A stretch of DNA of 64,000 nt from Saccharomonospora cyanea NA-134 (GTDB lineage Bacteria; Actinomycetota; Actinomycetes; Mycobacteriales; Pseudonocardiaceae): NCBI RefSeq assembly GCF_000244975.1, contig NZ_CM001440.1, positions 1,353,538 to 1,417,537 on the forward strand, in the 5' to 3' direction. The notes beneath the pieces were generated by a model. It saw nothing but the letters and a program-made list of their open reading frames with translations, was not told the origin of the DNA and ran no database searches. How positions within the stretch are numbered: position 1 is the stretch's first letter; every line of letters starts with the position of its first letter. The translations under genes were made by a program, and so were the position numbers. Of the stretch, positions 41,347-50,474 are shown piece by piece.

Positions 41347-42626
41347 GACTCGAAGCCCGGCACCGTGCGCTGCGCCTGCGCCAGTCCTTCCTCGACGGGC
41401 GCCTGACCGCCGAGGATCTGCTCGTAGAACGGGGTGAACAGGTCGTAGAGCGTGCCCGCGCCCGGCGCGGCAGGCCGGGGCTTGGCCAGCTCGATCGGCT
41501 CCTGGAACGCGGCGAGGATCTCGTTGTCCGTGACCTCGGGGGTCTCGTACACCGACGTGCGCGTGGGCAGGGTGTTGTTCTCGGCCGCCACGTAGGCCTG
41601 GTTCTCCGGCCGGTTCATGAACTCCACGAACAGGTAGGAGGCGGCGAGATCCGGTGAGCCCGCGTAGACGGTGTAGTTGTGGCCGCCCACCGGGCCGCCC
41701 TGGCCCTTCGGGCCCGCGGGGACGGGCGCGACGCCGAGGTTGCCGGGGTCTTCGAACGCCTCTCCGGACAGGGCGTCGGACACCGACCAGGGGCCGTTGA
41801 TGATCATGCTGACGGACCCCTTCTTGAACCCGTCCTGCATGTTCGTGTACTTGTTCGCGCTCGTGTCGGTGGTGCCGACCCCGTCGGCGGTCAGTTCGCG
41901 CACGGTCTCGATCGCGGCCTTCACCTCGGGGCTGTCGATCGTGATGCGCTTGCCCTCGACGTCGACGTAGTCGGCTCCCTCGCCGTAGACGAAGGGCAGC
42001 AGGTAGTAGGAGTCGGCGTTGAGGAAGATGCCCGTGGTGCCCGGCACCTTCTCCTCGATCTTCTCGGCCGCCTCGCGCAGTTCCTCCCACGTGGCGGGCG
42101 GCTCGGCGATGCCGGCCTCGGCGAAGTGCTCCTTGTTGTAGAGCAGGGCGAGGGTGTCGGTGACCTGTGGGACACCGTAGGTCTTCCCCTCGTAGACGTT
42201 GCTCTCCATGGGCACCGGCAGGTAGTCGTCCGAGCCCTTGAGCGCGGGCGTGCCGTCGAGCGGCTGGAGGTAGCCGAGCGCGGCGAACGTCGCCGTCCAA
42301 CCGACGTCGGAACGCATGACGTCCGGTGCGCCCTCACCGTTCTGCGCCGCGGTCTTGAACTTGTCGTCCGAACCGTCGAAGGGGACGTTGACGTACTCGA
42401 CCTTGATCTTCGGATACTCCTGCTCGAACCGCTTGGCCAGTTCCTTGTAGGCCGGCGACTCGGTGGTGGCGTCCGAGGTGTCCCAGAAGGTGACGGTGCC
42501 CGTCACGGCCTGGGGATCGTTGTTCGCCTGCTCCGCCGCGTTGCTCTGGTCGGTGGCGGACTCGCCGCACGCGGTCACCGCAAGGGCGGTGGCCGCGGCG
42601 AGCGCCAGGACTTTTCTGCGTGTCAT
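41343..42626 (-). CDS. alpha-glucoside-binding lipoprotein
   Basis: 427-aa extracellular solute-binding protein (family 1/MalE-like). Signal peptide with lipobox LAVTAC|G. The mature domain starts GTVTFWDTSDATTESPAYKELAKRFEQEYPKIKVEYV; NGPWSVSDALSG and GGHNYTVYAGSPDLAASYLFVEFM are typical of maltose/maltodextrin binders. First gene of the five-gene operon. Its 5' flank carries three GCAAGA/TCTTGC elements, which may be LacI half-sites. The ligand is inferred from the GH13 enzyme in the operon. Confidence 0.92.
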   Translation of the reverse strand: MTRRKVLALAAATALAVTACGESATDQSNAAEQANNDPQAVTGTVTFWDTSDATTESPAYKELAKRFEQEYPKIKVEYVNVPFDGSDDKFKTAAQNGEGAPDVMRSDVGWTATFAALGYLQPLDGTPALKGSDDYLPVPMESNVYEGKTYGVPQVTDTLALLYNKEHFAEAGIAEPPATWEELREAAEKIEEKVPGTTGIFLNADSYYLLPFVYGEGADYVDVEGKRITIDSPEVKAAIETVRELTADGVGTTDTSANKYTNMQDGFKKGSVSMIINGPWSVSDALSGEAFEDPGNLGVAPVPAGPKGQGGPVGGHNYTVYAGSPDLAASYLFVEFMNRPENQAYVAAENNTLPTRTSVYETPEVTDNEILAAFQEPIELAKPRPAAPGAGTLYDLFTPFYEQILGGQAPVEEGLAQAQRTVPGFES

Positions 42627-42651
42627 GGCTCTCCTCGCTGAGACCGGGTGC

Positions 42652-42722
42652 GCAAGACGGTAGCCCCGGTCCCCCGAGGATGCAAGAATCTTTCTGTAAC
42701 TTTCAGTGATCTTGATGCAAGA
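42652..42722 (-). promoter_or_regulatory. GCAAGA elements upstream of binding-protein gene
   Basis: GCAAGA occurs at 42652-42657, 42682-42687 and 42717-42722; the last is half of TCTTG-ATG-CAAGA. Steps of 30 and 35 bp place them on similar helix faces. LacI regulators of alpha-glucoside operons in actinomycetes bind CTTGCA-like palindromes. The outermost site lies inside the 3' end of the neighbouring gene. Confidence 0.35.
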
Positions 42723-43339
42723 GGTTGTGATCGGCGTACCAGTCGGTGACCACGTCGGCGAGTTCGGCCTCCGAGCGGTTCGTCACGTCGAGTTCGAGCA
42801 CCGGCAGCGCGCTGCGCTCCGCCGCTTTCCGCAACGCGTCCTGCTCACGGACGAAGACGTCCAGGTCGTCGTACTGGCTCGGGTTGGCCGAGACCCGCAG
42901 CCGCTCCTCGCGCGCCGCCGCGAAACTCTCTGGTGTCCGCGTGCACAACACGACGGCGAACCCGAGAGGCAGCAGTCGGCGTTCGATCTGCTCGATGTCG
43001 AAGGCGCGCTCCTGCCGTTCCTGGTGGACCGCCGTGGAGAGGTGGAAACGATCGACGACCCAGGTGTAGTAGCGGTGCAACTCGAACAACCGGAGCCACG
43101 TCCGGTACGCCTCCAACGCCTTTTCCTCGTGTTCCGGCGGGAAGGTGATGAGGCTGGGACCCCAGGCCTCGTTCGTCAGGCCACTCCACTGGAGCCGACA
43201 CCAGCGGCAGGTGGTAGCGGTACCGGCGAGCACCGACGAAACGGGGATGATCTCGCAGGGTGAAGGCCAGTTCCGTCTTCTTCGTCAGCCGGGTTCCTTC
43301 GAGGATCACCTTGGGACACAACGGTCTTGAGTTCCGCAT
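42703..43339 (-). pseudogene. P-loop kinase-like gene split by a frameshift
   Basis: Two minus-strand frames make one protein. The first (from ATG 43339) reads CPKVILEGTRLTKKTELAFTLRDHP, a degenerate Walker A (GxxxxKKT) after the strand ILEG, then GARRYRYHLPLVSA. At about 43180-43200 homology passes to the +1 frame: LTNEAWGPSLITFPPEHEEKALEAYRTW, then VVDRFHLSTAVHQ (DRFHLS, a thymidylate-kinase-like DR[FY]H motif) to the stop at 42703. The family resembles deoxynucleoside/thymidylate kinases. One extra or missing base breaks the frame; both halves look otherwise conserved, so this is a recent mutation, a sequencing error or a programmed shift. Product about 211 aa if joined. Confidence 0.7.
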
Positions 43340-43487
43340 GGTGACATCCAATACCGTCGGCGTGGCCGGTGTCAGGCGAACTTCTGTTCGGCTGCGCCGA
43401 GCCGGTGGTTGTGCTTGTACGGCGCCCCGTGTTGCACAGTCACGGAACCGAGGTCCTCGCCGCTGAGGCATCGAGCGCGGCGGGTAC

Positions 43488-44610
43488 ACCGACAGGAACG
43501 ATCCCGGCGAGGTGAGTCGTTTCCGCGCTCTCACGGCGGCGCTGTCCGGCACCGTCGGGCTGGCCCGCCGCCGGTGCAGCCGCCGCCACGATCGGTGGTC
43601 CGGGAGCCGCTTTCTGGGCGATCCTTTGTGGATTCCTCGACATGGCCACGAAGTACACGCCGACGGAACGGTTTCCGGCGGCCCGATGCACTACCTCCGA
43701 CGGGAACTGGTGGACCGCTTCGGGCGCAGGGGATCCGTACCCGGCGAGGTCCTGGCCTCCCCGGGTGCTCCGCTGATCCTGCTCCTCGGCAGCGCGGGCG
43801 GTCTGAGGCGGACCTCGTGGCATCGGCGATCATGGGCGGCATCAGGTCCATCTCCACGGTCGCCTCCCGTCTCGTGTCGTTGGTGGCCGCCGTCTACGTC
43901 GCCGGGTGCCTGACGGTCATCCTCGTCAACATCACTCACGTGCCCGCGGCCATCGGCGAGGTCCTCTCCGGTGCGTTCGCGCCCGAGGGAGTCGCGGGCG
44001 ATGTCCTCGGTGCGCTCATCGTCGGGTTCCAGCGGGCGCTGTTCTCCAGCGAGGCGGGCATCGGCTCGGCGGTGATCACCACTCGGCCGTGAAAACGCGT
44101 CACCCCGTCACCGAGGGGCTCGTCGCGTTGCTGGAACCGTTCGTCGACACCGTCGTGGTCCGCACGATGACGGCGTTGACGATCGTGATCGCGAGTACGC
44201 CGAGCTGGGAACAGGCGCGCGCCGCGGTGTCCATCGGCGCGGACGCGCCCGAAGGTGTCACCCTGACGTCCGATGCGTTCGCCACGGTGCTGCCGTGGTT
44301 CCCGGTGGTGCTGTCGGTCGTGGTGACGCTCTTCGCCTTCTCCACCGTGCTGAGCTGGGCATACTACGGCCAGCAGGCGTGGCAGCACCTGTTCGGGCGC
44401 GGACGCGTGGCGGGACTGGTCTACAAGTTCGTGGTGTGCGGCTTCGTCCTGCTCGCTCCGGTGGTGAAGCGGGAACTCGCCGACTTCACCGCGAAGGTCG
44501 CCGCGGGTCATCTCCGCCGCGGCGGGCGTCCGGAAGCCGAACTGCGCGACCGGCGGGGTCGCGGGGAACCAACTCCGGCCGGACTCTTGTCCACACGCGA
44601 AGCAATGTGA
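43488..44610 (+). pseudogene. decayed sodium:alanine symporter (AGCS)
   Basis: A trail of AGCS-family segments in alternating frames: VSRFRALTAALSGTVGL (about 43512), then AAATIGGPGAAFWAILCGFLDMATKYT, TVSGGPMHYLRRELVD, ASAIMGGIRSI with VEVLSGAF-like residues and FSSEAGIGSAVI, and KTRHPVTEGLVALLEPFVDTVVVRTMTALTIVIAS to about 44540. At least four frameshifts are needed and the first about 100 codons are missing. The intact AGCS transporter that follows is of a different subgroup (ISPLQALLLTLSSRVGVGNIAG), so this is not a simple tandem copy. 43340-43487 holds no gene. Confidence 0.75.
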
Positions 44611-44618
44611 CATTGTAT
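44605..44618. promoter_or_regulatory. hydroxyproline operator 1
   Basis: ATGTGACATTGTAT upstream of the transporter gene; its ATGT-G-ACAT core is the reverse complement of the core at 46231. Likely bound by the FCD-GntR regulator of the cluster. Confidence 0.48.
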
Positions 44619-44735
44619 TGCGCACCGGCGGGGCCGACCGGCCCTCGGGCAGCGCCGATCCCGGTCGATCTGGTGCGCCGGGCTGTCTGTCGCCGCACGT
44701 CGGTCGTTGTCACATCCGCGTGCAAAGGAGCTCCG

Positions 44736-46229
44736 ATGGACACGCTCGTCGCGATCAGCGACAGCATCTGGAATCCCATGGCGTACTTCGCGCTGGCCGT
44801 GGGCCTGTTCTTCACCGTGCTGACCGTCGGGGTGCAGTTCCGGCGCCTTCCCGACATGCTCAGGGAGATCACCGCCGGAAAGACGTCGGAGGAGGGCATC
44901 TCCCCGCTGCAGGCGCTGCTGCTGACCCTGTCGAGTCGCGTGGGGGTGGGCAACATCGCGGGTGTCGCCACGGCCATCGCGGCAGGCGGTCCCGGCGCGC
45001 TCGTGTGGATGGCCCTGTGTGCCCTGCTGGGCTCGGCCGCCGCCTTCGCCGAGACCGTGCTCGCGCAGGTCTACAAACGCAGGGTCGCCGGGGAGCATCG
45101 CGGCGGCATTCCGTTCTACGTGGAGCACGGACTCAAGCTGAAGTGGCTCGCCGTGGTGTTGGCGCTCGTGACCTTCGTGGGCTACGGGTTCGTGTTCCCC
45201 GGTGTGCAGTCGAACAACATCGCCGCGAGTGTCGAAGGCGCCTTCGGGGTCCCGGGCTGGGTCACCGCGATCGTGGTCACGGGCCTGTTCGCGTTCGTCG
45301 TCCTGGGTGGAACCCGGCGCATCGTCGGCGCGGCGCAGGTCATGGTCCCGATCATGGCGGTGGGTTACCTGCTCGCCACCTTCGTCATCCTCCTGCTGAA
45401 CCTCGACAGCGTCGTCCCGACGCTCGGCCTCATCGTCGGCAGCGCGTTCGGCGCTCACCAGGTGTTCGGCGGGATCGTGGGCGCCGCCGTCGCGTGGGGG
45501 GTGAGGCGAGCGGTCTTCTCGAACGTGGCCGGTGTCGGGGAGGGCACTTTCGGGGCCGCGGCCTCAGCGGTGTCGCACCCGGTGAAGCAGGGTCTGGTCC
45601 AGGCGTTCTCGATCTTCGTCGACACGCTGCTCGTTTGCACGGCCACCGGGGTGATGATCGTGGTGACGGGTTCCTACAACGTCGTCGGAGGCGACGGCGC
45701 GGAGCTCATGACCAACGTGCCGGGCCTCGCCGCCGGACCGGAGTACACCCAGCACGCCGTCGACACCGTGGCGCCCGGCTTCGGACCCGGTTTCGTGGCT
45801 GTCGCGCTGTTCTTCTTCGCTTTCACCACGCTGATCGCGTTCTACTACATCGCCTCCACCAACCTGCTGTACCTGCTGGGCGGCAGGGCCGTGGGGTGGG
45901 CGTCGCAGGGTCTGAAGATCGGCATGCTGGCCATCACGTTCTACGGCGCGGTGGAGTCGGCCGACGTGATCTGGACGATCGGAGACATCGGTTACGGCTC
46001 TCTCGGCTGGCTGAACATGGTCTGCCTGCTGTTGTTGTCGCCGGTGGTGCGCAAGGTGGCGCGGGACTACGACGCGCAGCGCGGGCAGGGGCTCGATCCG
46101 CGGTTCGATCCGGTGTCGCTCGGCATCACGGGTGCCGACTTCTGGGCGGAGGAGGCTCAGCCGGAGCGGGCGACGGATACGGCGCCGCCGGGGCGGTCGG
46201 CCACCGGTCCGGAGGAGCTGGCGCAGTAA
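44736..46229 (+). CDS. AGCS-family sodium symporter (hydroxyproline uptake, inferred)
   Basis: 497-aa transporter with about eleven helices. Sequence landmarks: PLQALLLTLSSRVGVGNIAGVATAIAAGGPGALVWMALCALLGSAAAFAETVLAQVYK, GGIPFYVEHG, and AVFSNVAGVGEGTFGAAASAVSHPVKQGLVQAFSIFVDTLLVCTATG, as in the alanine/glycine:cation symporter family. The C-terminus is a hydrophilic tail. AAAGGAG (44724-44730) precedes the ATG. It is the first gene of the hydroxyproline cluster, so hydroxyproline or proline is the suggested substrate; the sequence alone says only small neutral amino acid. Confidence 0.88.
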   Translation: MDTLVAISDSIWNPMAYFALAVGLFFTVLTVGVQFRRLPDMLREITAGKTSEEGISPLQALLLTLSSRVGVGNIAGVATAIAAGGPGALVWMALCALLGSAAAFAETVLAQVYKRRVAGEHRGGIPFYVEHGLKLKWLAVVLALVTFVGYGFVFPGVQSNNIAASVEGAFGVPGWVTAIVVTGLFAFVVLGGTRRIVGAAQVMVPIMAVGYLLATFVILLLNLDSVVPTLGLIVGSAFGAHQVFGGIVGAAVAWGVRRAVFSNVAGVGEGTFGAAASAVSHPVKQGLVQAFSIFVDTLLVCTATGVMIVVTGSYNVVGGDGAELMTNVPGLAAGPEYTQHAVDTVAPGFGPGFVAVALFFFAFTTLIAFYYIASTNLLYLLGGRAVGWASQGLKIGMLAITFYGAVESADVIWTIGDIGYGSLGWLNMVCLLLLSPVVRKVARDYDAQRGQGLDPRFDPVSLGITGADFWAEEAQPERATDTAPPGRSATGPEELAQ

Positions 46230-46230
46230 A

Positions 46231-46244
46231 ATGTCACATGGTAC
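46231..46244. promoter_or_regulatory. hydroxyproline operator 2
   Basis: ATGTCACATGGTAC beginning 2 nt after the transporter stop and about 50 nt before the deaminase gene. It has the same ATGT-S-ACAT core plus GTA as operator 1, suggesting a second regulated promoter. Confidence 0.48.
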
Positions 46245-46293
46245 TTTGTTTGCGGACCCGGTCCCGGGTCGTGACAGGTGGGAAGGATCGTTC

Positions 46294-47199
46294 ATGTCCG
46301 AAGCTCGCAAGCCCTGGCATGGTGTTCTGGTGGCGACGGCGCTGCCCTTCACCGACGATCTGAGTGTCGACTACGACGCGTTCGCCGAGCACGTCCGCTT
46401 CCTCGCCGACAACGGCTGCGACGGCGTGGCGGTGAACGGCTCGCTGGGTGAGTACCAGACGCTCGGGGAGGCGGAGCGCGCGAAGGTCGTGGAGACCGCC
46501 GTGCAGGCCGCGCCCGAGGGGTTCACCGTCATGGCCGGAGTCGGCGCCTACGGTGGTCTCCAGGTCGCGCACTGGGCCGAGCAGGCCGCCGAGGCGGGAG
46601 CGAAGGCGCTGATGCTGCTGCCGCCCAACGCCTACCGCGCGAACACCGACGAGGTCGTCGACCATTTCCGCCATGCGAACAAGGTGGGCCTGCCGGTCGT
46701 CGGCTACAACAACCCCATCGACACCAAGGTCGACCTCACGCCCGCGTTGATCGCGCGCCTCGGCGAGGAGGGACTGCTCGTCGGTGTCAAGGAGTTCACC
46801 GGTGACGTCCGCCGTTGCTACGAGATCCGCGAACTGGCCCCCGAGGTGGACATCCTCATCGGCACCGACGACACGCTGCTGGAGACGGCGATGGCCGGTG
46901 CCGTGGGTTGGGTGGCGGGCTACCCCAACGCCATCCCGAGGTCCACTGTGGAGTTGTACCGTCTGGCGACCTCGGGTGACGTGGCCGACCTGCCGAAGGC
47001 CATGGAGCTCTACCGCGACCTGCACTCGTTGCTGCGCTGGGACAGCAAGACGGAGTTCGTGCAGTGCATCAAGCTGTCGATGGACGTCGCCGGGCTCCGC
47101 GGTGGTGCGTGCCGTCCCCCGCGCGGCCCGTTGGCACCGGAGATCCACGAGCGCGTGGTCCGCGACACCGAGGCCGCGCTCGCCAAGGGCTACCGCTGA
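46294..47199 (+). CDS. DapA-family 1-pyrroline-4-hydroxy-2-carboxylate deaminase (inferred)
   Basis: 301-aa class I aldolase-fold lyase. Features: VNGSLGEYQTLGEAERAKVVE near the N-terminus (in place of GTTGE), the Tyr in GLPVVGYNNPIDTKVDL, the Schiff-base Lys in LLVGVKEFTGDVRR, and IGTDDTLLETAMAGAVGWVAGYPN. The family includes DHDPS; neighbours identify this one as the deaminase that turns pyrroline-4-hydroxy-2-carboxylate into 2-ketoglutarate semialdehyde. ATG at 46294 with GGAAGGA upstream. It lies 16 nt before the racemase gene. Confidence 0.88.
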   Translation: MSEARKPWHGVLVATALPFTDDLSVDYDAFAEHVRFLADNGCDGVAVNGSLGEYQTLGEAERAKVVETAVQAAPEGFTVMAGVGAYGGLQVAHWAEQAAEAGAKALMLLPPNAYRANTDEVVDHFRHANKVGLPVVGYNNPIDTKVDLTPALIARLGEEGLLVGVKEFTGDVRRCYEIRELAPEVDILIGTDDTLLETAMAGAVGWVAGYPNAIPRSTVELYRLATSGDVADLPKAMELYRDLHSLLRWDSKTEFVQCIKLSMDVAGLRGGACRPPRGPLAPEIHERVVRDTEAALAKGYR

Positions 47200-47215
47200 G
47201 AACGGGGACGCCACG

Positions 47216-48217
47216 ATGAGGAGCAAGCGCATCTTCCACGTCGTCGACTCCCACACGGAGGGGATGCCGACGCGTGTGGTCACCGGGGGAGTGCCTCCCA
47301 TCCCCGGTGACACGATGGCCGAGCGCAGGCTGTGGTTCCGTGAGAACAGCGACCACGTCCGCACCCTGCTGATGTACGAGCCGCGCGGGCACAGTGCGAT
47401 GAGCGGGGCGATCCTGCAACCGCCGACCCGGCCGGACGCGGATTTCGGCGTGTTGTTCATCGAGGTCTCCGGCCTGCTGCCGATGTGTGGGCACGGCACC
47501 ATGGGAGTGGCCACGGTGCTCGTGGAGACGGGCATGGTGGAGGTCGTCGAGCCGGTCACCACGGTGCGCCTCGACACGCCCGCCGGGCTCGTGCACGCGG
47601 AGGTGGCGGTGCGCGACGGCCACGCGGAGTCGGTCACGATCCGCAACGTGGCGTCCTTCGTGGACCGGCTGGATGCGACGGTGGACGTCGCGAGCGTCGG
47701 CAGTGTGCGCTACGACCTCGCGTTCGGCGGCAACTTCTACGCCGTCGTGGAGGTCTCGGAGCTGGGCCTGGAGTTCAGCCGGGACAACAAGGACGCCCTG
47801 CTGCGCGCCGGGTTGGCGATCATGGAGGCGATCAACGCCACCGACGAGCCGGTGCACCCGGAGCGGCAGGACATCCGGGGCTGCCACCACGTCTACCTCG
47901 CGGCTCCGGGATCCACCGCGGCGGTGTCACGGCACGCGATGGCCATCGCGCCCGGCTGGTTCGACCGTTCGCCGTGCGGAACGGGCACGAGCGCCCGGAT
48001 GGCGCAGCTGCACGGACGCGGGGAACTGGCGCTGGGAACCGACTTCGTGAACGAGTCGTTCATCGGAACCCGGTTCGTGGGCCGGCTGGTCGAGGAGACG
48101 ACGGTCGGCGGCAGGCCCGCGGTCGTCCCCACGGTGACGGGACGTGCGTGGCTGACCGGTACCGCACAGTACTTCCTCGACCCGGACGACCCGTTCCCGG
48201 CGGGGTTCCTGCTGTGA
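47216..48217 (+). CDS. 4-hydroxyproline 2-epimerase (proline racemase family)
   Basis: 333-aa proline-racemase-fold enzyme. The two catalytic cysteines are in LPMCGHGTMGV (about residue 89) and RSPCGTGTSARM (about residue 250). Both Cys present rules out the Thr-containing trans-3-hydroxyproline dehydratases. Interconverts trans-4-hydroxy-L-proline and cis-4-hydroxy-D-proline. ATG at 47216. An 11-bp hairpin follows its stop before the regulator gene. Confidence 0.93.
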   Translation: MRSKRIFHVVDSHTEGMPTRVVTGGVPPIPGDTMAERRLWFRENSDHVRTLLMYEPRGHSAMSGAILQPPTRPDADFGVLFIEVSGLLPMCGHGTMGVATVLVETGMVEVVEPVTTVRLDTPAGLVHAEVAVRDGHAESVTIRNVASFVDRLDATVDVASVGSVRYDLAFGGNFYAVVEVSELGLEFSRDNKDALLRAGLAIMEAINATDEPVHPERQDIRGCHHVYLAAPGSTAAVSRHAMAIAPGWFDRSPCGTGTSARMAQLHGRGELALGTDFVNESFIGTRFVGRLVEETTVGGRPAVVPTVTGRAWLTGTAQYFLDPDDPFPAGFLL

Positions 48218-48244
48218 GGTCACCCGGCCGCGTTCGTCGGCGGA

Positions 48245-48280
48245 CCCGTCGCACCCACCCGTTCGTGGAGGTGCGACGGG
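48245..48280 (+). terminator. hairpin after epimerase gene
   Basis: CCCGTCGCACC (48245-48255), 14-nt loop, GGTGCGACGGG (48270-48280), a perfect 11-bp stem. Ends or attenuates the deaminase-epimerase message ahead of the GntR gene. Confidence 0.6.
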
Positions 48281-48320
48281 CCAGGATGATGCTGGTGTCC
48301 ATCCGCTCTCGAGGAGACAC

Positions 48321-49010
48321 ATGAGCACCACACCGAACCTGCCCCCGTTGAACCGCCACGCGAGCCTCCGGGAGACGGTGATCGAGCAGCTTCGCGCGGC
48401 GATCATCTCCGGTGAGATGGAGGAGGGCGAGGTGTACTCGGCGCCCGCCCTGGGCAAGGCGTTCGGGGTGTCGCCGACACCGGTCCGCGAGGCCATGGTG
48501 GAACTCGCGCAGGACGGTCTCGTGGAGACCGTCAAGAACAAGGGCTTCCGGATTCGCGGCGTCAGCGACAAGGAACTGGACGACCTCACGGAGGTCCGGT
48601 TGCTGTTGGAGCCGCCCGCCGTGGCCGACGTCGTCGGGCGGGTGCCGGAGGGCGGCTTCGTGGAGCTGCGCGAGCTGGCGCAGCGGATCGTCGACGCGGC
48701 GAGGGACAAGGACCTCGCGCGGTACCTGGTGACCGACCGCGAGTTCCACGCCCGGTTGCTGAGCCACACCGGCAACGACCAGCTGGTGGCGCTCGCCACG
48801 AGCCTGCGCATGCGCACGCGGATGTACGGCCTGAAGTCCCTCATGCGGCAGGGCCTGCTCGACGGCTCGGCCCGCGAGCACCACGAGTTGCTCGACCACA
48901 TGGAGGCGGGCGACGCGAAGGCGACGTTCGAGCTCATGCGGCGGCACATCGGGCACGCACGAGGGTTGTGGGCCACCGGATACGACTCGGCCGAGACCGA
49001 CGAAGGATAG
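48321..49010 (+). CDS. FCD-type GntR regulator of hydroxyproline genes (inferred)
   Basis: 229-aa regulator. Winged helix: SLRETVIEQLRAAIISGEMEEGEVYSAPALGKAFGVSPTPVREAMVELAQDGLVETVKNKGFRIRG. FCD domain with ligand-type residues in VTDREFHARLLSHTGNDQL, EHHELLDHMEAGD and MRRHIGHARGLW. Expected to bind ATGT-S-ACAT sites at 44605 and 46231 and to respond to hydroxyproline or a catabolite. It sits inside the gene cluster, upstream of the dehydrogenase genes (16-nt gap). Confidence 0.9.
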   Translation: MSTTPNLPPLNRHASLRETVIEQLRAAIISGEMEEGEVYSAPALGKAFGVSPTPVREAMVELAQDGLVETVKNKGFRIRGVSDKELDDLTEVRLLLEPPAVADVVGRVPEGGFVELRELAQRIVDAARDKDLARYLVTDREFHARLLSHTGNDQLVALATSLRMRTRMYGLKSLMRQGLLDGSAREHHELLDHMEAGDAKATFELMRRHIGHARGLWATGYDSAETDEG

Positions 49011-49026
49011 GAAGCGAAGTGCGCGG

Positions 49027-50217
49027 ATGAACGCACCCACGAGCACGGCCGCGGACGTCGTGGTGATCGGCGCGGGCGTCGTCGGCTCGGCGGTGGCCTT
49101 CTTCGCGGCCCGGCAGGGGCTGTCGGTGACGGTCGTCGACCGGGCGGGGCCCGCCTCGGGAACCTCGTCGTCGGGCGAGGGCAACGTTCTCATCTCCGAC
49201 AAGGAGCTCGGCCCGGAACTGGAACTGGCCCGGTACTCCCTCGGTGTGTGGCGCGACGACCTCGCGGAGTTCGCGCACCTGTGGGAGTTCGAGCCGAAGG
49301 GCGGCGTGATCGTGGCGTCGCGGGAGTCGAGCCTCGCCTCGCTGGAGCGGTTGGTGGCCTCCCAGCGGGAACACGGCATCACCGTGGAGCGGCTCGACGG
49401 TGATGCGCTGCGGGAGGCGGAGCCCGAGGTGACGCCGCACGCGCTGGGCGCCGCGTACTACCCGGACGACTGCCAGGTGCAGCCCATGCTCGTCGCCGCC
49501 CACCTCGTGCGGCTGGCGCGTGAGCACGGCGCCCGGCTGGTCACGAAGGCCACGGTGACGGGGCTGGTGCGGCGTGACGGCCGCGTGTGCGGGGTGCGCA
49601 CCACCGCGGGCGATCTCGGCTGCGGTGCGGTGGTGAACGCGGCGGGTCCGTGGGCGGCCGAGATCGCCGCACTGGCCGGGGTACGGGTGCCCGTGGAACC
49701 GCGACGGGGGTTCGTGCTGGTCACCGAGCCGTTGCCACCGACCGTGCGGCACAAGGTGTACGCCGCCGAGTACGTCGACAACGTCGGCAGCTCCGACGCG
49801 GGCCTGCAGGCCTCCGCGGTGGTGGAGGGAACACCGGGCGGCACCGTTCTCATCGGCTCGACCCGGGAACGGGTCGGGTTCGACCGCACTCCCAGCGCCG
49901 ATGCCCTGCGGACGCTGGCGCGCAACGCCGTGGCGCTGTTCCCGTTCCTGGCCGAGGTGCGGGCGCTGCGTCACTACCACGGCTTCCGGCCCTACTCGCC
50001 CGACCACCTGCCGGTCATCGGCCCCGACCCTCGCGCGCCGGGTCTGTGGCACGCGTGCGGGCACGAGGGCGCGGGCGTCGGACTGTCCGTCGGCACCGGC
50101 AAACTCCTCGCGCAGGCACTGACGGGCAAACCGACTGAGCTGGACCTGGAGCCTTTCGCGCCACAGCGCTTCGGTGCGACAGAGGGCTTCGGCACGACGG
50201 AGGACGGTGACGCATGA
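49027..50217 (+). CDS. D-hydroxyproline dehydrogenase, DadA-like FAD subunit
   Basis: 396-aa FAD-dependent amine oxidase. N-terminal Rossmann motif DVVVIGAGVVGSAVAFFAARQG; the GTSSSGEGNVLISDK region is typical of the DAO family. The C-terminal HYHGFRPYSPDHLPVIGPD and GLWHACGHEGAGVGLSVGTGKLLAQALTG complete the FAD site. Together with the two following genes it should form the heterotrimeric dehydrogenase that oxidises cis-4-hydroxy-D-proline to pyrroline-4-hydroxy-2-carboxylate. ATG at 49027. It overlaps the ferredoxin-like gene by four bases. Confidence 0.9.
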   Translation: MNAPTSTAADVVVIGAGVVGSAVAFFAARQGLSVTVVDRAGPASGTSSSGEGNVLISDKELGPELELARYSLGVWRDDLAEFAHLWEFEPKGGVIVASRESSLASLERLVASQREHGITVERLDGDALREAEPEVTPHALGAAYYPDDCQVQPMLVAAHLVRLAREHGARLVTKATVTGLVRRDGRVCGVRTTAGDLGCGAVVNAAGPWAAEIAALAGVRVPVEPRRGFVLVTEPLPPTVRHKVYAAEYVDNVGSSDAGLQASAVVEGTPGGTVLIGSTRERVGFDRTPSADALRTLARNAVALFPFLAEVRALRHYHGFRPYSPDHLPVIGPDPRAPGLWHACGHEGAGVGLSVGTGKLLAQALTGKPTELDLEPFAPQRFGATEGFGTTEDGDA

Positions 50218-50474
50218 GCGAGCGCGACCTCGAACTGACCGTGGACGGCAGGCCGCTTCGCGCGCAGGCCGGGCAGACGCTCGGCGCGGCGCTGGTGATG
50301 AACGGGATCACGGCCTGGCGCAGCACGCGGGTCGGTGGACGGCCACGCGGGCTGTTCTGCGGCATCGGTGTCTGCTTCGACTGCCTGGTGACCGTGGACG
50401 GGGAGCCGGGCCAGCGAGCGTGTTGCGTGCAGGTGGCCGACGGGATGCGGGTCTCCACGGCGGTGGACTCGTGA
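50214..50474 (+). CDS. D-hydroxyproline dehydrogenase, 2Fe-2S subunit
   Basis: 86-aa protein (HcnA-like). [2Fe-2S] site: FCGIGVCFDCLVTVDGEPGQRACCVQV, giving four Cys in CxxxxCxxC...C spacing as in plant-type ferredoxin domains. An N-terminal beta-grasp strand (LELTVDGRPLRAQAGQTLGAAL) precedes it. Passes electrons from the FAD subunit to the larger partner. Overlaps both neighbours (ATGA and GTGA), so the three subunits are translated in step. Confidence 0.9.
   Translation: MSERDLELTVDGRPLRAQAGQTLGAALVMNGITAWRSTRVGGRPRGLFCGIGVCFDCLVTVDGEPGQRACCVQVADGMRVSTAVDS

Noticed and set aside
42710-42722. TCTTG-ATG-CAAGA considered as a firm LacI operator
   Set aside because: Arms are only 5 bp and it lies inside the 3' end of the adjacent gene; kept only as part of a low-confidence set of half-sites.
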